From contig NZ_JAHTIK010000001.1 in the NCBI RefSeq assembly GCF_025655475.1, positions 7,300,315-7,364,314 of the forward strand: DNA of 64,000 nucleotides. Direction: 5' to 3'. Position numbers and translations under genes: made by a program. This document shows positions 17,769-26,677 of the stretch, piece after piece. The DNA comes from Kitasatospora sp. DSM 101779 (GTDB lineage Bacteria; Actinomycetota; Actinomycetes; Streptomycetales; Streptomycetaceae). Every line of letters starts with the position of its first letter. Position 1 is the stretch's first letter. The notes beneath the pieces are model-generated. The model made no database searches. It was not told the origin of the DNA and saw only the letters and a program-made list of their open reading frames with translations.

Positions 17769-19781
17769 ATGTCCGAGCCGAACGTGACCCCCGACGACCG
17801 ACCCGTCCCGCCCGTCCCGCCCGTCCCGCCCGTCCCATCCGCGCCGTCCGTCCCCTCCGCCCCTCCGACGGAGGAGGACCACCCGCGCGACGAGCAGATC
17901 CGTGCCCGCTTCCCCGGCGACCAGCGGATCACCGCAGGGACCACCATGTCCACCATGGCGATGCTCCGCCGGATGCCCCAACTCGTGCGCCGTGCCATGG
18001 CGCTGGCCTGGGCCGCCGACCGTGCGGCCACGGCCGGACTGCTGGTCTGCCAGCTGCTCTCCGGCCTGTTCGGCGCACTCGCGCTGTTCGCCACCACCCG
18101 CACCCTGGACGCGCTGCTCGTCCCAGGCCCGGTCGACGCCCATCTGCTGGACGCCGCACCCTCGTTGACACTGCTCGCGGTATCCGCCGGCCTGCACGCG
18201 GTGCTCGGCATCGCGGTCGCCGCGCTCGCCGCCCGGGTGTCGCCGCGGGTCAACCGGGAGGCGGACCTCGCACTGATCGCGGCCGGCTGCGCCGCCGAGC
18301 TGAAGGCCTACGACGAGCCCGCCTACAACGAGCAGTGGGAGTCGGCGGACCGCGGCGCGGCCACCACTCCGGACCTGCTCTCCAACGCCCAGGACCTGAT
18401 CGCCTCCACGGTGTCCCTGGTCTCGGCGGCAGGCGTGCTGGCGACCCTGCACCCGTGGCTGGTGCCCTTCCTGCTGCTCGGCTCCGTGCCGAGCGGTGTG
18501 GCCGCCGTCCGCACCGCCCGGATCCACTACCTGGCCGCCGTCACCACCAACGAGGAGCGGCAGGCGCTGCGGATCTACCGCTGGTTCCTGATCGACAAGC
18601 TGCGGGCCGACCAGGTCCGCTCCGACCAGGTCACCCCGTTCATGATGGCGACCTACCGGGAGGTCGAGGGGCGTATCGCGGCCGCCACCGACCGGGCCGC
18701 CCGGCAGGCGGCCCGGGTGTCCCTGGTGGCCGCCGTCGGCAGCGGCGCGGGCAGCGCACTGATCTGGGGCGCGCTGCTGTACCTGGTCGCCTCCGGCCGG
18801 ATCGGCCTCGCCGCCGCGGGCGGTGCCGCGTTCGCGCTGCGCACCGCCTCGACCGGCGTCCAGGGCATGGTCGGCAACGGTGCCCGCCTCTACCGCACGG
18901 GCCTGTACCTGGACGACTTCTTCACCTTCCTCGACGAGGCGGGCGGCCACCGGATCCGGCGCGGCGACGTGGTGCCCGGGGCCCCTGCCGTGGTGGAGGT
19001 CGAGGACGTCTCCTACACCTACCCGGGCGACCAGCGGGAACCTGCGCTGGACCGGGTCAGCATGACGTTGCGGCGCGGCGAGGTGGTGGCAGTCATCGGG
19101 CAGAACGGCAGCGGCAAGTCCACCCTGCTCAAGTTGCTCGCCGGGCTCTACCTGCCGCAGTCCGGCCGGATCGCCTGGGACGGCGTGCCGGTCGAGCAGC
19201 TGGACGCCGAGGGGATGTGGACCAGGGTGGCCCGGGTGCCGCAGGAGTTCGCCCGCTGGCCGCTGCGGGCCGCCGAGAACATCCACCTCGGCCACGGCGG
19301 GGGTGACCGGATGGCGGAGGTGCGGCGGGCCGCCCGCAGGACGGGCTTCGACGAGGTGGTCACCCGTCTCCGCTCGGGCTGGGGCACCCTGCTCGCCCAG
19401 GGCTGGCTCGGCGGCGCGGAGCTGTCCGGCGGTGGCTGGCAGCGTGCCGCCGTCGCCCGCGCCCTCTACCGGACGGCACTCAACCCGGGCCTGCTGATCC
19501 TGGACGAGCCGACCTCCGACCTCGACCCGCGCGCCGAGCACCGCATCCTGCACGCCCTGCGCGAGTACGCGCCGGAGCGGATCACGCTGCTGGTCACCCA
19601 CAACATCGCCAACGCGAGGGTCGCCGACCGGGTGGTGGTGATGGACCGGGGCCGGGTGGTGCAGACCGGCACCTGGGCGGAGCTCGCGGAGCAGCCGGGC
19701 GGGCTGTTCCGCGAGCTCCTGGACCTGCAGCGGGACCGGACCGTTCCCGGCCAGCGGCCCGCCGCCGATCCGGTCGGCTGA
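17769..19781 (+). CDS. ABC exporter, fused permease and ATPase
   Basis: A 670-residue half-transporter. The first about 55 residues are Pro/Val/Ser repeats (PPVPPVPPVPSAPSV) encoded by 9-bp DNA repeats. A six-helix permease follows (about 80-380), then an ATPase with Walker A GQNGSGKST, Q-loop-region RVPQEFARWPL, a signature reading LSGGGWQR and Walker B LLILDEPTSDLDP, then the H-loop TLLVTHN. It should act as a homodimer exporting a peptide or hydrophobic compound. ATG 17769 has GAGGAG upstream. No precursor peptide or partner gene was found nearby, so the cargo is unknown. Confidence 0.9.
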   Translation: MSEPNVTPDDRPVPPVPPVPPVPSAPSVPSAPPTEEDHPRDEQIRARFPGDQRITAGTTMSTMAMLRRMPQLVRRAMALAWAADRAATAGLLVCQLLSGLFGALALFATTRTLDALLVPGPVDAHLLDAAPSLTLLAVSAGLHAVLGIAVAALAARVSPRVNREADLALIAAGCAAELKAYDEPAYNEQWESADRGAATTPDLLSNAQDLIASTVSLVSAAGVLATLHPWLVPFLLLGSVPSGVAAVRTARIHYLAAVTTNEERQALRIYRWFLIDKLRADQVRSDQVTPFMMATYREVEGRIAAATDRAARQAARVSLVAAVGSGAGSALIWGALLYLVASGRIGLAAAGGAAFALRTASTGVQGMVGNGARLYRTGLYLDDFFTFLDEAGGHRIRRGDVVPGAPAVVEVEDVSYTYPGDQREPALDRVSMTLRRGEVVAVIGQNGSGKSTLLKLLAGLYLPQSGRIAWDGVPVEQLDAEGMWTRVARVPQEFARWPLRAAENIHLGHGGGDRMAEVRRAARRTGFDEVVTRLRSGWGTLLAQGWLGGAELSGGGWQRAAVARALYRTALNPGLLILDEPTSDLDPRAEHRILHALREYAPERITLLVTHNIANARVADRVVVMDRGRVVQTGTWAELAEQPGGLFRELLDLQRDRTVPGQRPAADPVG

Positions 19782-19827
19782 GCGGGGCCGCTGAGCGGAG
19801 CCGCGCGGCGGTGGCGCCGGCGTGGGG

Positions 19828-21048
19828 TCAGCCCTCGCGCAGGCCCCACGGCGAGCCGTACTCGGTGAGCAGGTCGAGGAAGGGCTGCGCGGGCAGTGCC
19901 TCGGGGCCGAGCACGCCGGAGCCGGACCAGGCGCCGGTGGCGATCAGCTCCAGGGCGACGACCGGGTTGATCGCCGTCTGCCAGACCACGGCCTGCGAGC
20001 CGTACTCGCGCATCGACCACTGGTTGTCGACCACGTGGTACAGGTACACCTCGCGCGGGCGGCCGTCCTTGGTGCCCTTGACCCAGGTGCCGGCGCAGGT
20101 CTTGCCGTGCATCCGCTCGCCGAGGTCGGCGGGGTTGGGCAGGACGGCGGCGACCACGTCGCGCGGGGAGACCTTCGCCGGGCCCAGGTCGCTGGCCACG
20201 GCCACCGGCTCGGTGCTGTCCAGGCCGAGCGCGTGCAGCGTCTTCAGCTTGTCGATGAAGTCGTCGCCGAGGCCGTACTTGAAGGTGACCCGCTTGGCGT
20301 CGACCCAGCGCGGCACCAGCAGCACCTCCTCGTGCTCGACGTTGACGCACTCGACCGGGCCGATGCCCTCCGGGAAGTCGAACACCTCGGGCTCGCTGAA
20401 CGGGGCGGTGGTGAACCAGCCGCGGTCGGCCTCGTACACCACCGGCGGGTTGAGACACTCCTCGATGGTCGTCCAGATGCTGAAGGACGGGGCAAAGTCG
20501 TACCCCTCGACGGTGAGGTTGGCACCGTCGCGGATGCCGATCTCCTCGATCTCGTCGAAGAGCTCGTCGGCGGCGTGGCGGGCGAAGACGTCGGAGAGCC
20601 CGGGTTCCACGCCCATGCCGACCAGGGCCAGCCGGCCGGCCTTCTCCCACTGCTCGGCGCGCTCGAACTGGGCGTCGCCGAGCTTCACCCCGCACAGCTC
20701 GTACGGCCGCTCGGGGTGCGGGTGCGAGAGCGACATCGCCATGTCGACATAGTGCGCACCGGCCGCGAGGGCGGCCTCGAACAGCGGCATCACGAAGCGC
20801 GGGTCGGTGGCGTTGAGCAGCACGTCGCAGTCGTGCTCGGCCAGCAGGGCCCGGACGGCGGTCTCGTCGGAGGCGTCCACCTGCCGGGCGCTGAACCTGC
20901 CGCCGGCCCCGCCGAGCGCGGCGACGGCGGCCTCGGCCCGGGCGGGGTCGTAGTCGGCGACGACCATGTGGTCGAAGAACGGGCGGCGGGCCGCGATCCG
21001 GGTGACGGCCGTGCCGACGCCGCCGGCTCCCACAAGCAGTACTCGCAT
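19828..21048 (-). CDS. Saccharopine dehydrogenase family oxidoreductase
   Basis: A 406-residue enzyme with an N-terminal Rossmann site (RVLLVGAGGVGTAVTRIA) and the family's catabolic pattern: DVLLNATDPRFVMPLFEAAL, HYVDMAMSLSHPHPERPYEL, LVGMGVEPGLSDVFARHAAD. The C-terminal part (VYLYHVVDNQWSMREYGSQA) matches saccharopine dehydrogenase/reductase-like proteins acting in lysine or polyamine pathways. ATG 21048 is preceded by GGAAGAG, but this Shine-Dalgarno lies in a stable hairpin (21059-21094). It is divergent from a TetR gene at 21167. The substrate is not certain. Confidence 0.88.
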   Translation of the reverse strand: MRVLLVGAGGVGTAVTRIAARRPFFDHMVVADYDPARAEAAVAALGGAGGRFSARQVDASDETAVRALLAEHDCDVLLNATDPRFVMPLFEAALAAGAHYVDMAMSLSHPHPERPYELCGVKLGDAQFERAEQWEKAGRLALVGMGVEPGLSDVFARHAADELFDEIEEIGIRDGANLTVEGYDFAPSFSIWTTIEECLNPPVVYEADRGWFTTAPFSEPEVFDFPEGIGPVECVNVEHEEVLLVPRWVDAKRVTFKYGLGDDFIDKLKTLHALGLDSTEPVAVASDLGPAKVSPRDVVAAVLPNPADLGERMHGKTCAGTWVKGTKDGRPREVYLYHVVDNQWSMREYGSQAVVWQTAINPVVALELIATGAWSGSGVLGPEALPAQPFLDLLTEYGSPWGLREG

Positions 21049-21058
21049 GGCAGAACTC

Positions 21059-21094
21059 TTCCTTCCCCGGCGGGTTCCCGCCTGTCGGAAGGAA
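21059..21094 (-). promoter_or_regulatory. Hairpin masking the Shine-Dalgarno of the saccharopine dehydrogenase gene
   Basis: In the leftward mRNA TTCCTTCC (21094-21087) can pair with GGAAGGAA (21066-21059), which is part of the ribosome-binding site. Between them GGCGGG-AA-CCCGCC (21082-21069) forms a second perfect hairpin. Translation should therefore depend on opening the outer stem. Whether protein, metabolite, temperature or ribosome stalling does this is unknown; no known riboswitch is recognised. Confidence 0.55.
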
Positions 21095-21166
21095 ACTCCC
21101 GGTGGCCGTGCAAGGTCAATGGCGTTGGCATAAGATCCGGTGCAGCCGTCCGAGGGGAGCAGTGCA

Positions 21167-21871
21167 GTGCCGAAGCAGGTCGTGCCCGAGTCGCAGCGCC
21201 GACGGCGGCGCCCCACCAAGCTGGGCGCCGTCCTCTCCGAGCAGCTCATCGTGCAGACCGCCCTGCGGATGCTGCGCGAGCATGGCGGCAGCGGCCTCAC
21301 CGCCCGCCGCCTGGGCCTCGCACTCGGCTGCGACCCGAGCGCCCTCTACCGCTACTTCCGCGGCATGGACGACCTGACCCTCGCCATCGGCGACGAACTG
21401 ATCGGCAGGGCCCTGGAGGGCTGGCGCGCCACCGGCCGCTGGCAGGACGACCTGCGCGAACTCGGCCTGCGCATCCACCGCTCCTACCTCGACCACCCGC
21501 AGGCCGCCGCCCTCACCGCCAGCCGGGTCACCGGCCGGGACCGGGAGATCGCCGCCGACGAGACCGTCCTCGGCATCCTGCGCACCGCCGGCTTCCCCGA
21601 CCCGGCGGCCGTCCGCGTCTACCACGCCTTCATCGACCAGGCACTCGCCTTCGCCGCCCTGGACGCCGCCTCCCTGGCCCTGCCCGCCGAGGCCCGCACG
21701 GCCGACGAACGGATGTGGGAGTCCACCTACGCCCGCCTCCCCGCCGACACCCACCCCCACATCGCCGCCACCGCCGGCCTCCTCGCCGCGCGTATGACCG
21801 ACAGCGCCTACCCGGTCGCCCTGGACATGCTCCTCGACAGCGCCGAACGCCAACTCGCCGCGTGCAGGTGA
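21167..21871 (+). CDS. TetR family regulator
   Basis: A 234-residue TetR protein. The basic opening (ESQRRRRRPTKLG) leads to the helix-turn-helix LTARRLGLALGCDPSALYRY, followed by FRGMDDL. The C-terminal half (LRIHRSYLDHPQAAALTASR; YHAFIDQALAFAALDAASL) is a TetR ligand domain. GTG 21167 is preferred since GGGGAG lies nine bases upstream; GTG 21140 is in frame but has no such site. TAAGAT at 21131-21136 could be its -10 box. It is divergent from the saccharopine-dehydrogenase-like gene, which it may repress. Confidence 0.87.
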   Translation: MPKQVVPESQRRRRRPTKLGAVLSEQLIVQTALRMLREHGGSGLTARRLGLALGCDPSALYRYFRGMDDLTLAIGDELIGRALEGWRATGRWQDDLRELGLRIHRSYLDHPQAAALTASRVTGRDREIAADETVLGILRTAGFPDPAAVRVYHAFIDQALAFAALDAASLALPAEARTADERMWESTYARLPADTHPHIAATAGLLAARMTDSAYPVALDMLLDSAERQLAACR

Positions 21872-21945
21872 CGCCGCGTCATCTGAGAACGGACATGCCG
21901 GTGTCCGACCGGACGGAGCCGCGGCGGCGTGCCAGGATGGCGGCC

Positions 21946-22479
21946 ATGCTCCCCGTGCACGTCGTCCACACGGCCGATCTGGACACCAGCACCCGCTCGG
22001 CCGCCCGGCGACTGCTCGACGAGGTCTTCGCGCCGGACATGACGGACGAGGACTGGGAGCACTGCCTCGGCGGCCTGCACACGCTGGTGTGGGACGGCGC
22101 CGAGCTCGTCGGTCATGCCGCCATCGTGCAGCGCCGTCTGCTGCACGGCGGGCGGGCGCTGCGCACCGGCTACGTGGAGGGCGTCGCCGTCCGCGCCGAC
22201 CGGCAGCGGGGTGGGATCGGCTCCGCGATGCTGGCCGAGCTCGTGCGGATCGCACGCGGCGCCTACGACCTGGCGGCGCTCGGCAGCACCGACAGTGCCG
22301 TCCCGTTCTACACCGCCCACGGCTGGCAGCCCTGGCGTGGCCGCACGTACGCCCTCACCCCGGACGGCATCCGGCGCACCCCCGAGGAGGACGACGGCAT
22401 CTACGTCCTGCCGCTCGCCGTTCCGGTCGACGTGTCCGGCGAACTGGTCGCCGACTGGCGCGAGGGCGACGTGTGGTGA
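21946..22479 (+). CDS. AAC(2')-I-like aminoglycoside 2'-N-acetyltransferase (GNAT)
   Basis: A 177-residue GNAT protein closely resembling mycobacterial AAC(2')-I: HTADLD near the start, DWEHCLGGLHTLVWDG, GHAAIVQRRLL, GYVEGVAVRADRQRGGIGSA (acetyl-CoA loop) and the C-terminal VADWREGDVW. The YVEGVAV glutamate and the C-terminal tryptophan correspond to residues that contact aminoglycosides or form the site in that family. The likely reaction is acetyl transfer from acetyl-CoA to the 2'-amino group of aminoglycosides, giving intrinsic resistance; cell-wall or other amines are an alternative. ATG 21946 follows AGGA; ATG 21895 and 21937 are in frame. It follows a TetR gene by 74 bp. Confidence 0.85.
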   Translation: MLPVHVVHTADLDTSTRSAARRLLDEVFAPDMTDEDWEHCLGGLHTLVWDGAELVGHAAIVQRRLLHGGRALRTGYVEGVAVRADRQRGGIGSAMLAELVRIARGAYDLAALGSTDSAVPFYTAHGWQPWRGRTYALTPDGIRRTPEEDDGIYVLPLAVPVDVSGELVADWREGDVW

Positions 22480-22527
22480 CGCTGCGCCACGAGTCGACTG
22501 TCACCGGCCGGCGGTACGTTCGCCCGC

Positions 22528-22965
22528 ATGGGAGCGAGTGGGTGGTTGTACATGACGCCTTGGCAGGAGAGCGAGCAGGCGGCGCTGGACGGTCTCCGCG
22601 AGGCGGTCTTCGCGTGTGATGCCGGGTACTACCGGGAGGGCGGCGTCGACACGCCGGCCGCTCTGACGGCGAGCGGTTGGCTGGAGGAGGAGCCGGCGCA
22701 TTCGGTGCTCGACGTCCACCGCGTCGTCCGCTGCGAAGAACCCGACACGGAGGACGAGGGTGAGGTCCGGGTCGTCGAAGGCCCCGAAGTCGTCGAGCTG
22801 TTCGGGACGGCCCGGCCCACGCGGGAGACCGTCGAGCGGGCCGTCGAGCACCGCAGCCGCGAGTGGTTCCCGCCGTTCGACCGCGGTTCCGGCTGCTGCA
22901 CGGTCGTCTACGACGAGGACGGCAACCCGGTGGGACTCTGCTTCTGGGGCGTCACCGGCGACTGA
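22528..22965 (+). CDS. Hypothetical protein
   Basis: A 145-residue acidic cytoplasmic protein of unknown family. Notable segments are ESEQAALDGLREAVFACDAG, SVLDVHRVVRCEEPDTEDE, EWFPPFDRGSGCCTVVYDED and the end GNPVGLCFWGVTGD. No signal or membrane segment. ATG 22528 has no Shine-Dalgarno, but TACGTT sits 9-14 bases upstream, consistent with a leaderless transcript. Its last 14 bp overlap the convergent acyltransferase gene. Codon use is typical of the genome. Confidence 0.65.
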   Translation: MGASGWLYMTPWQESEQAALDGLREAVFACDAGYYREGGVDTPAALTASGWLEEEPAHSVLDVHRVVRCEEPDTEDEGEVRVVEGPEVVELFGTARPTRETVERAVEHRSREWFPPFDRGSGCCTVVYDEDGNPVGLCFWGVTGD

Positions 22966-23632
22966 GGCGGCCCGCCGGGCGCTCCGCGTCGCCGTGCAGC
23001 CGCTGTTCGGCGGTGCGCCAGGCCGCGGTGACGGCCCGGTGGGCGGCGGCGGTCGCCTCGCTGATGTCGCCGGTCAGGTGGAGCGGGGTACCGAGGTGGA
23101 CGTGCAGGGCGGGGCGGCGCAGTGGGGCGGTGGCGAATCCGGCGAGCTGTTTGGCCGTGCTGCCCGAGCTCAGCCGGCGGGCACCGCACTGGCCGAGCGG
23201 CACGACCGGGGCGCCGCTCGCCGCGGCGAGGCGGGCGAGGCCGGTGCGGAACGTCCCGGGCTCGGTGTCGCGCGGGTCGCGGCGTCTCGGCAGGCCGCCC
23301 TCGCCGTAGATCAGGACGACGCGGCCGTCCGCCAGCGCCTCGGCCGCGAGGTCCAGGGCGGTGGCGGCCCGCGCCGTCCCGCGGTGGACGGGGATGTGGC
23401 CGCCGCCGCGCAGCACCCCGCCGAGCAGCGGGACGCGCCACAGCCCGGCCGTGGCCATCACCACCGGCTCGGTGCCCAGCCGGTGCAGGGCGGCCAGCAC
23501 CACCCCCGGGTCAGCGAGCGAGCTGTGGTTGGCCGCGACGATGCTGCCCGCGGAGACCGGCCCCGCGGTCTCGGAACTGACGGACAGACGGCCGAGGACG
23601 GGCACCAGCGTGCTGGCGATCCGGCTGAGCAT
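22952..23632 (-). CDS. 1-acyl-glycerol-3-phosphate acyltransferase-like (PlsC) protein
   Basis: A 226-residue lysophospholipid acyltransferase-like protein. The catalytic motif I, usually HxxxxD, is NHSSLADPG (H and D present); motif II-like GGGHIPVHRGT and motif III-like IYGEGGLPRR (normally FPEGTRS) and the VVPLGQCG region follow. The motif III change from EGT to EGG is notable. It should transfer acyl chains to lysophosphatidate or a related lipid at the inner membrane. ATG 23632 has AAGGA seven bases upstream; a longer 23716 start adds an unconserved extension. Confidence 0.8.
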   Translation of the reverse strand: MLSRIASTLVPVLGRLSVSSETAGPVSAGSIVAANHSSLADPGVVLAALHRLGTEPVVMATAGLWRVPLLGGVLRGGGHIPVHRGTARAATALDLAAEALADGRVVLIYGEGGLPRRRDPRDTEPGTFRTGLARLAAASGAPVVPLGQCGARRLSSGSTAKQLAGFATAPLRRPALHVHLGTPLHLTGDISEATAAAHRAVTAAWRTAEQRLHGDAERPAGRLSRR

Positions 23633-23750
23633 GGGTGTTCCTTCGTTGCCTTCGGCGGGGTGGTACCGCCATCCTCGCGGAGCCGCGCCGCAGGCCGCCT
23701 GAGTAGTGGTACTCAAGCCCGTACGGGTGCGGCCCGCAGCGGCGTCCGGT

Positions 23751-24017
23751 TCAAGCCCTGCCGCGGCCGACCCGGCTGCCCCACTCGGTGATGCCCAGCC
23801 CGAGGAGGACCGCGAGCGGTCCGGGCCACCACACCGGTGTCAGCAGGCCGAGCGTGCAGCCGACGGCCGTCACCACCGTGCCGACCGCCCACAGCCGCGG
23901 GGAGGCCACCCGGTGGCCGAACCAGCGCGGCGCGCGGTCTCGCACCAGCGCCGGTACCGCCTGGACGAACACCACCAGCCACACCGCCACCGTGCACGCC
24001 ACCCGGAACGTACTCAC
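23751..24017 (-). CDS. Small membrane protein
   Basis: An 88-residue protein with three hydrophobic segments: VACTVAVWLVVFVQAVPALV, LWAVGTVVTAVGCTLGLL and PLAVLLGLGITEWGSRV, with basic loops (RDRAPRWFGHR). GTG 24017 has GAGGAG eight bases upstream. It resembles short streptomycete integral membrane proteins without assigned function. It lies between the PlsC-like and maleylpyruvate isomerase-like genes on the same strand, spaced about 100 bp from each. Confidence 0.7.
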   Translation of the reverse strand: MSTFRVACTVAVWLVVFVQAVPALVRDRAPRWFGHRVASPRLWAVGTVVTAVGCTLGLLTPVWWPGPLAVLLGLGITEWGSRVGRGRA

Positions 24018-24112
24018 CGGACCATCTCCTCGTCGTCGCCCGGCCCTTGCCGGGGAGCGGATCCTCCCACACCGCCGGGCCCCGGGCGCGAGGGGCCGGT
24101 CCGCTGGTCCGC

Positions 24113-24931
24113 TCAGGGCGCGGCGAACAGACCGGGAAAGGCCGGGGCCAGCCACGGCTTGCGACCCCAGGCGAGCACCTTGCCGCGGGCGAGGGCGGTG
24201 GTGGCGGTGTAGCGGCCGAGGGCGATGAGGAGAAACGCCACCGGCTCGGTCATGATCGTGCAGTCGGGGTGGCGCGGGGGCTGATCGCTCACCACGGCGG
24301 CTCCGTCCGTGAAGGTCACCGCGAACCCGTCCCCGCCACGGACCCGCAGCCGGTAGCAGGCGTTGTGGCCGGCGGCCGAGCGGGGATCGACCACCCGCGG
24401 CATGGCCGTCCGCAGGAACGGCATCGTCAGCTCGACCCGGTGGCGGTCGATCGGGTGCGGCCGCCCGAACGCGACGGCGATGTCGTAGAGGTGACCCAGC
24501 ATGTGGGTCAGCAGATAGGCGCCGAGGGTGTCCAGGTCCATCGGACCGAGCGGGGTCACCACCGGGTCGCCTCCCGCGCGCGGGCCGGCCGCAGTGGTGA
24601 ACTCCCGCGCCTGTGCGGCGATTTCCGCGCCGAGCACGCCGAGGTCCCGCTCCGGCCGCTCGGCCAGTGAGGCCGCGTTCGCCGCCGCCAGCGACCCGGG
24701 GGTGCCGTCCCCGTACGACCGTTCCGCACCGGCGGCCAGTGCGGCCATCAGCTCGTTGGCCATCGCGAGATGGGCCGCGGCCTCGGCCACCGTCCACTCG
24801 GCACCGGGTATCGGGGTGCCGCCGTCGCGGTCGGCGAGCAGGGCCACCGCCTCGTCACCGACCGCGGTGATCGCGTCGAAGAGCCGGGTGCGCGCGGCGC
24901 CGGGGGAGTGCTGGGGGAGCGGGAGGGTCAT
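24113..24931 (-). CDS. Mycothiol-dependent maleylpyruvate isomerase family protein
   Basis: A 272-residue protein of the DinB-like MDMPI family. The N-terminal four-helix domain has the metal-ligand histidines expected for the family (WTVAEAAAHLAMANELMAAL; LLTHMLGHLYDIAVAFGRPH), and the C-terminal SCP2-like part includes CTIMTEPVAFLLIALGRYT. Members use mycothiol as cofactor for isomerisation or S-transfer; most have no known substrate. The mycothiol link fits an actinomycete. ATG 24931 lacks a strong ribosome-binding site. It lies 50 bp downstream of the FAD oxidoreductase gene and may be co-transcribed with it. Confidence 0.82.
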   Translation of the reverse strand: MTLPLPQHSPGAARTRLFDAITAVGDEAVALLADRDGGTPIPGAEWTVAEAAAHLAMANELMAALAAGAERSYGDGTPGSLAAANAASLAERPERDLGVLGAEIAAQAREFTTAAGPRAGGDPVVTPLGPMDLDTLGAYLLTHMLGHLYDIAVAFGRPHPIDRHRVELTMPFLRTAMPRVVDPRSAAGHNACYRLRVRGGDGFAVTFTDGAAVVSDQPPRHPDCTIMTEPVAFLLIALGRYTATTALARGKVLAWGRKPWLAPAFPGLFAAP

Positions 24932-24982
24932 GGTGGTGAAGAGTGACCGACTCCCGCACCGCTGTCCAGACCCGCGACACGA

Positions 24983-26410
24983 TCAGGAGGCTGCGCGTTC
25001 CTGCTGCTCCGTGACCTGCCCGGCCCCGGCGGGCCGAGCGGTGCCCGGTCGCTCGGACCGCGCAGACCGGGCGGGCCGGACCGGTCGCGCGGGCCGGACT
25101 ACGCGGGCGAGCACCGCGGGTGCCAGCAGCCGCTGCGGCGGCTCCGCCAGGTTGGCGACGGCGAGGAAGGCCCGGCCCACCCCGGCGTCGGACTCGGCCG
25201 CCCGGTGGATCCGTGCGACGTACCGGTTCAGCAGCCGGACCCGCGGCGAGCGGCGGCCGTCCACGAACGGGAAGCGCAGGTCGCCGCCGACCGACATGTC
25301 CCAGGCCACGTCGGTGATCGAGGCGGCCCGCCGGAAGAACCGCCGGGCCAGCGGCTCCCCGGACGCCTCGGCCAGGCACTCCCGCAGCGCCGCCGCCTCG
25401 CAGGCCGCCACCGTCATGCCCTGCCCGTAGGTCGGGTTGAACTGGCAGAGTGCGTCGGCGAGGACGAGGTATCCCTGCGGGAAGCGCTCCAGACGCTCGT
25501 AGCGGCGGCGGATCGAGACGGGGCTGCGCATCAGCCGCGGGGCGCTGAGCGGCTCCAGGCGCTCCAGCAGCCGGTGCAGGTCGGGCACGGGCAGGCGCTG
25601 CGCGAAGCGGTGGTAGCCGTCCGGGTCGACCGGTGGGACGTCGCCGTTCATGCCGAAGAGCGTGACCAGCCAGCGGTCGCCCTCGCCGCTGAGCGCCACG
25701 CCGCCGCGCGGCGCGTCCGCGGAGGCGCCGACGACGAACGCGTCCGCGTCCGCGTCGCCGGGGCGGCGCCGGTACTCCCGGGAGACGTACACCAGGCCGG
25801 AGTCCACCCGCTCCTCCGGCGCCGGCGCGTAGCCGAGCGCCCGCAGCCAGGTGGCGCCGCGGTTGCTGCGGCCGGTGGCGTCCACCACCAGGTCCGCGGC
25901 GAGCACCTCCGGCTCCGAGTTGACCCGCAGCAGCCGCACGCCGGTGACCCGGCCGCCCGCCGGGCCGGCGACCGGTTCGAGGACCTCCGTCCGCTGCTGG
26001 ATCTCCACGCCCGGCAGCGCCGCCACCCGGGAGCGGAGGTAGCGCTCAAGCTCGGGGCGGCTCACCATCAGGCAGGGGATCCCGGACGGTGCCCGGAGCA
26101 GCCGCCGCCCGTCGTTGAACCAGTTCACGTCGGCCTGCACATCCCGGACGAGCGCGCCCCGCGCCACCAGGTCCTCGCGCAGCCCGGGGAAGAGGTCCTG
26201 CAGGACCTCGAAGCCCTTCGACAGCATGCCGTGCGCGTGGTGGCTCTGCGGCACCCCGCGCCGCGGCCCGCCGCCCTCGGGCAGCGCGTCCCGGTCGACG
26301 ACCGTGACCCGGGCGAAGCTCTCGCTCAGCACCCGCGCGGCCAGCAGCCCGCCGATCCCCGCCCCCGCGACGACCGCGTGGTCCCGTCCAGTCCCGTCCC
26401 CGTCCTGCAT
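24983..26410 (-). CDS. FAD-dependent monooxygenase-like oxidoreductase
   Basis: A 475-residue flavoprotein. The FAD site GAGIGGLLAARVLSE (about residues 16-30) with VDRDALP is followed by the ADLVVDATGRSN motif and a late GQGMTVAACEAAALRECL (FAD ribityl-type GD-like region LVLADALCQFNPTYGQG). It resembles aromatic hydroxylase/halogenase-like oxidoreductases of actinomycetes; the tail is a low-complexity Pro/Ala/Arg repeat (VRPARPVRPARSARSERP). No flavin reductase or carrier-protein gene is adjacent, so the substrate is unknown. ATG 26410 has AGGGGGA upstream. The next gene in the same direction is the MDMPI-like protein. Confidence 0.85.
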   Translation of the reverse strand: MQDGDGTGRDHAVVAGAGIGGLLAARVLSESFARVTVVDRDALPEGGGPRRGVPQSHHAHGMLSKGFEVLQDLFPGLREDLVARGALVRDVQADVNWFNDGRRLLRAPSGIPCLMVSRPELERYLRSRVAALPGVEIQQRTEVLEPVAGPAGGRVTGVRLLRVNSEPEVLAADLVVDATGRSNRGATWLRALGYAPAPEERVDSGLVYVSREYRRRPGDADADAFVVGASADAPRGGVALSGEGDRWLVTLFGMNGDVPPVDPDGYHRFAQRLPVPDLHRLLERLEPLSAPRLMRSPVSIRRRYERLERFPQGYLVLADALCQFNPTYGQGMTVAACEAAALRECLAEASGEPLARRFFRRAASITDVAWDMSVGGDLRFPFVDGRRSPRVRLLNRYVARIHRAAESDAGVGRAFLAVANLAEPPQRLLAPAVLARVVRPARPVRPARSARSERPGTARPAGAGQVTEQQERAAS

Positions 26411-26677
26411 GGCGTCCCCCTGTCCCGGGCCGGAGCGGCTGCCCTCGACCGAGCCGGCCGTCCCCGACCGAACCACTCTGCCCGGTGCCGATTGACGACC
26501 GATTGACGACGGATTGACGCCCCCGACCGCCCGAACGCCCCCGACCGCCCGAACGCCTCCGGCGCCCGGAACACGCCCGTTCCGGACCGGGGTCCGTGCG
26601 GCGGTGGCGGGCCGCCCGCCCGCGCGGGGAAGCTGGAGGGAGCGGGGCACCACCGCCGGCCCGCCGGAGGGACGACC

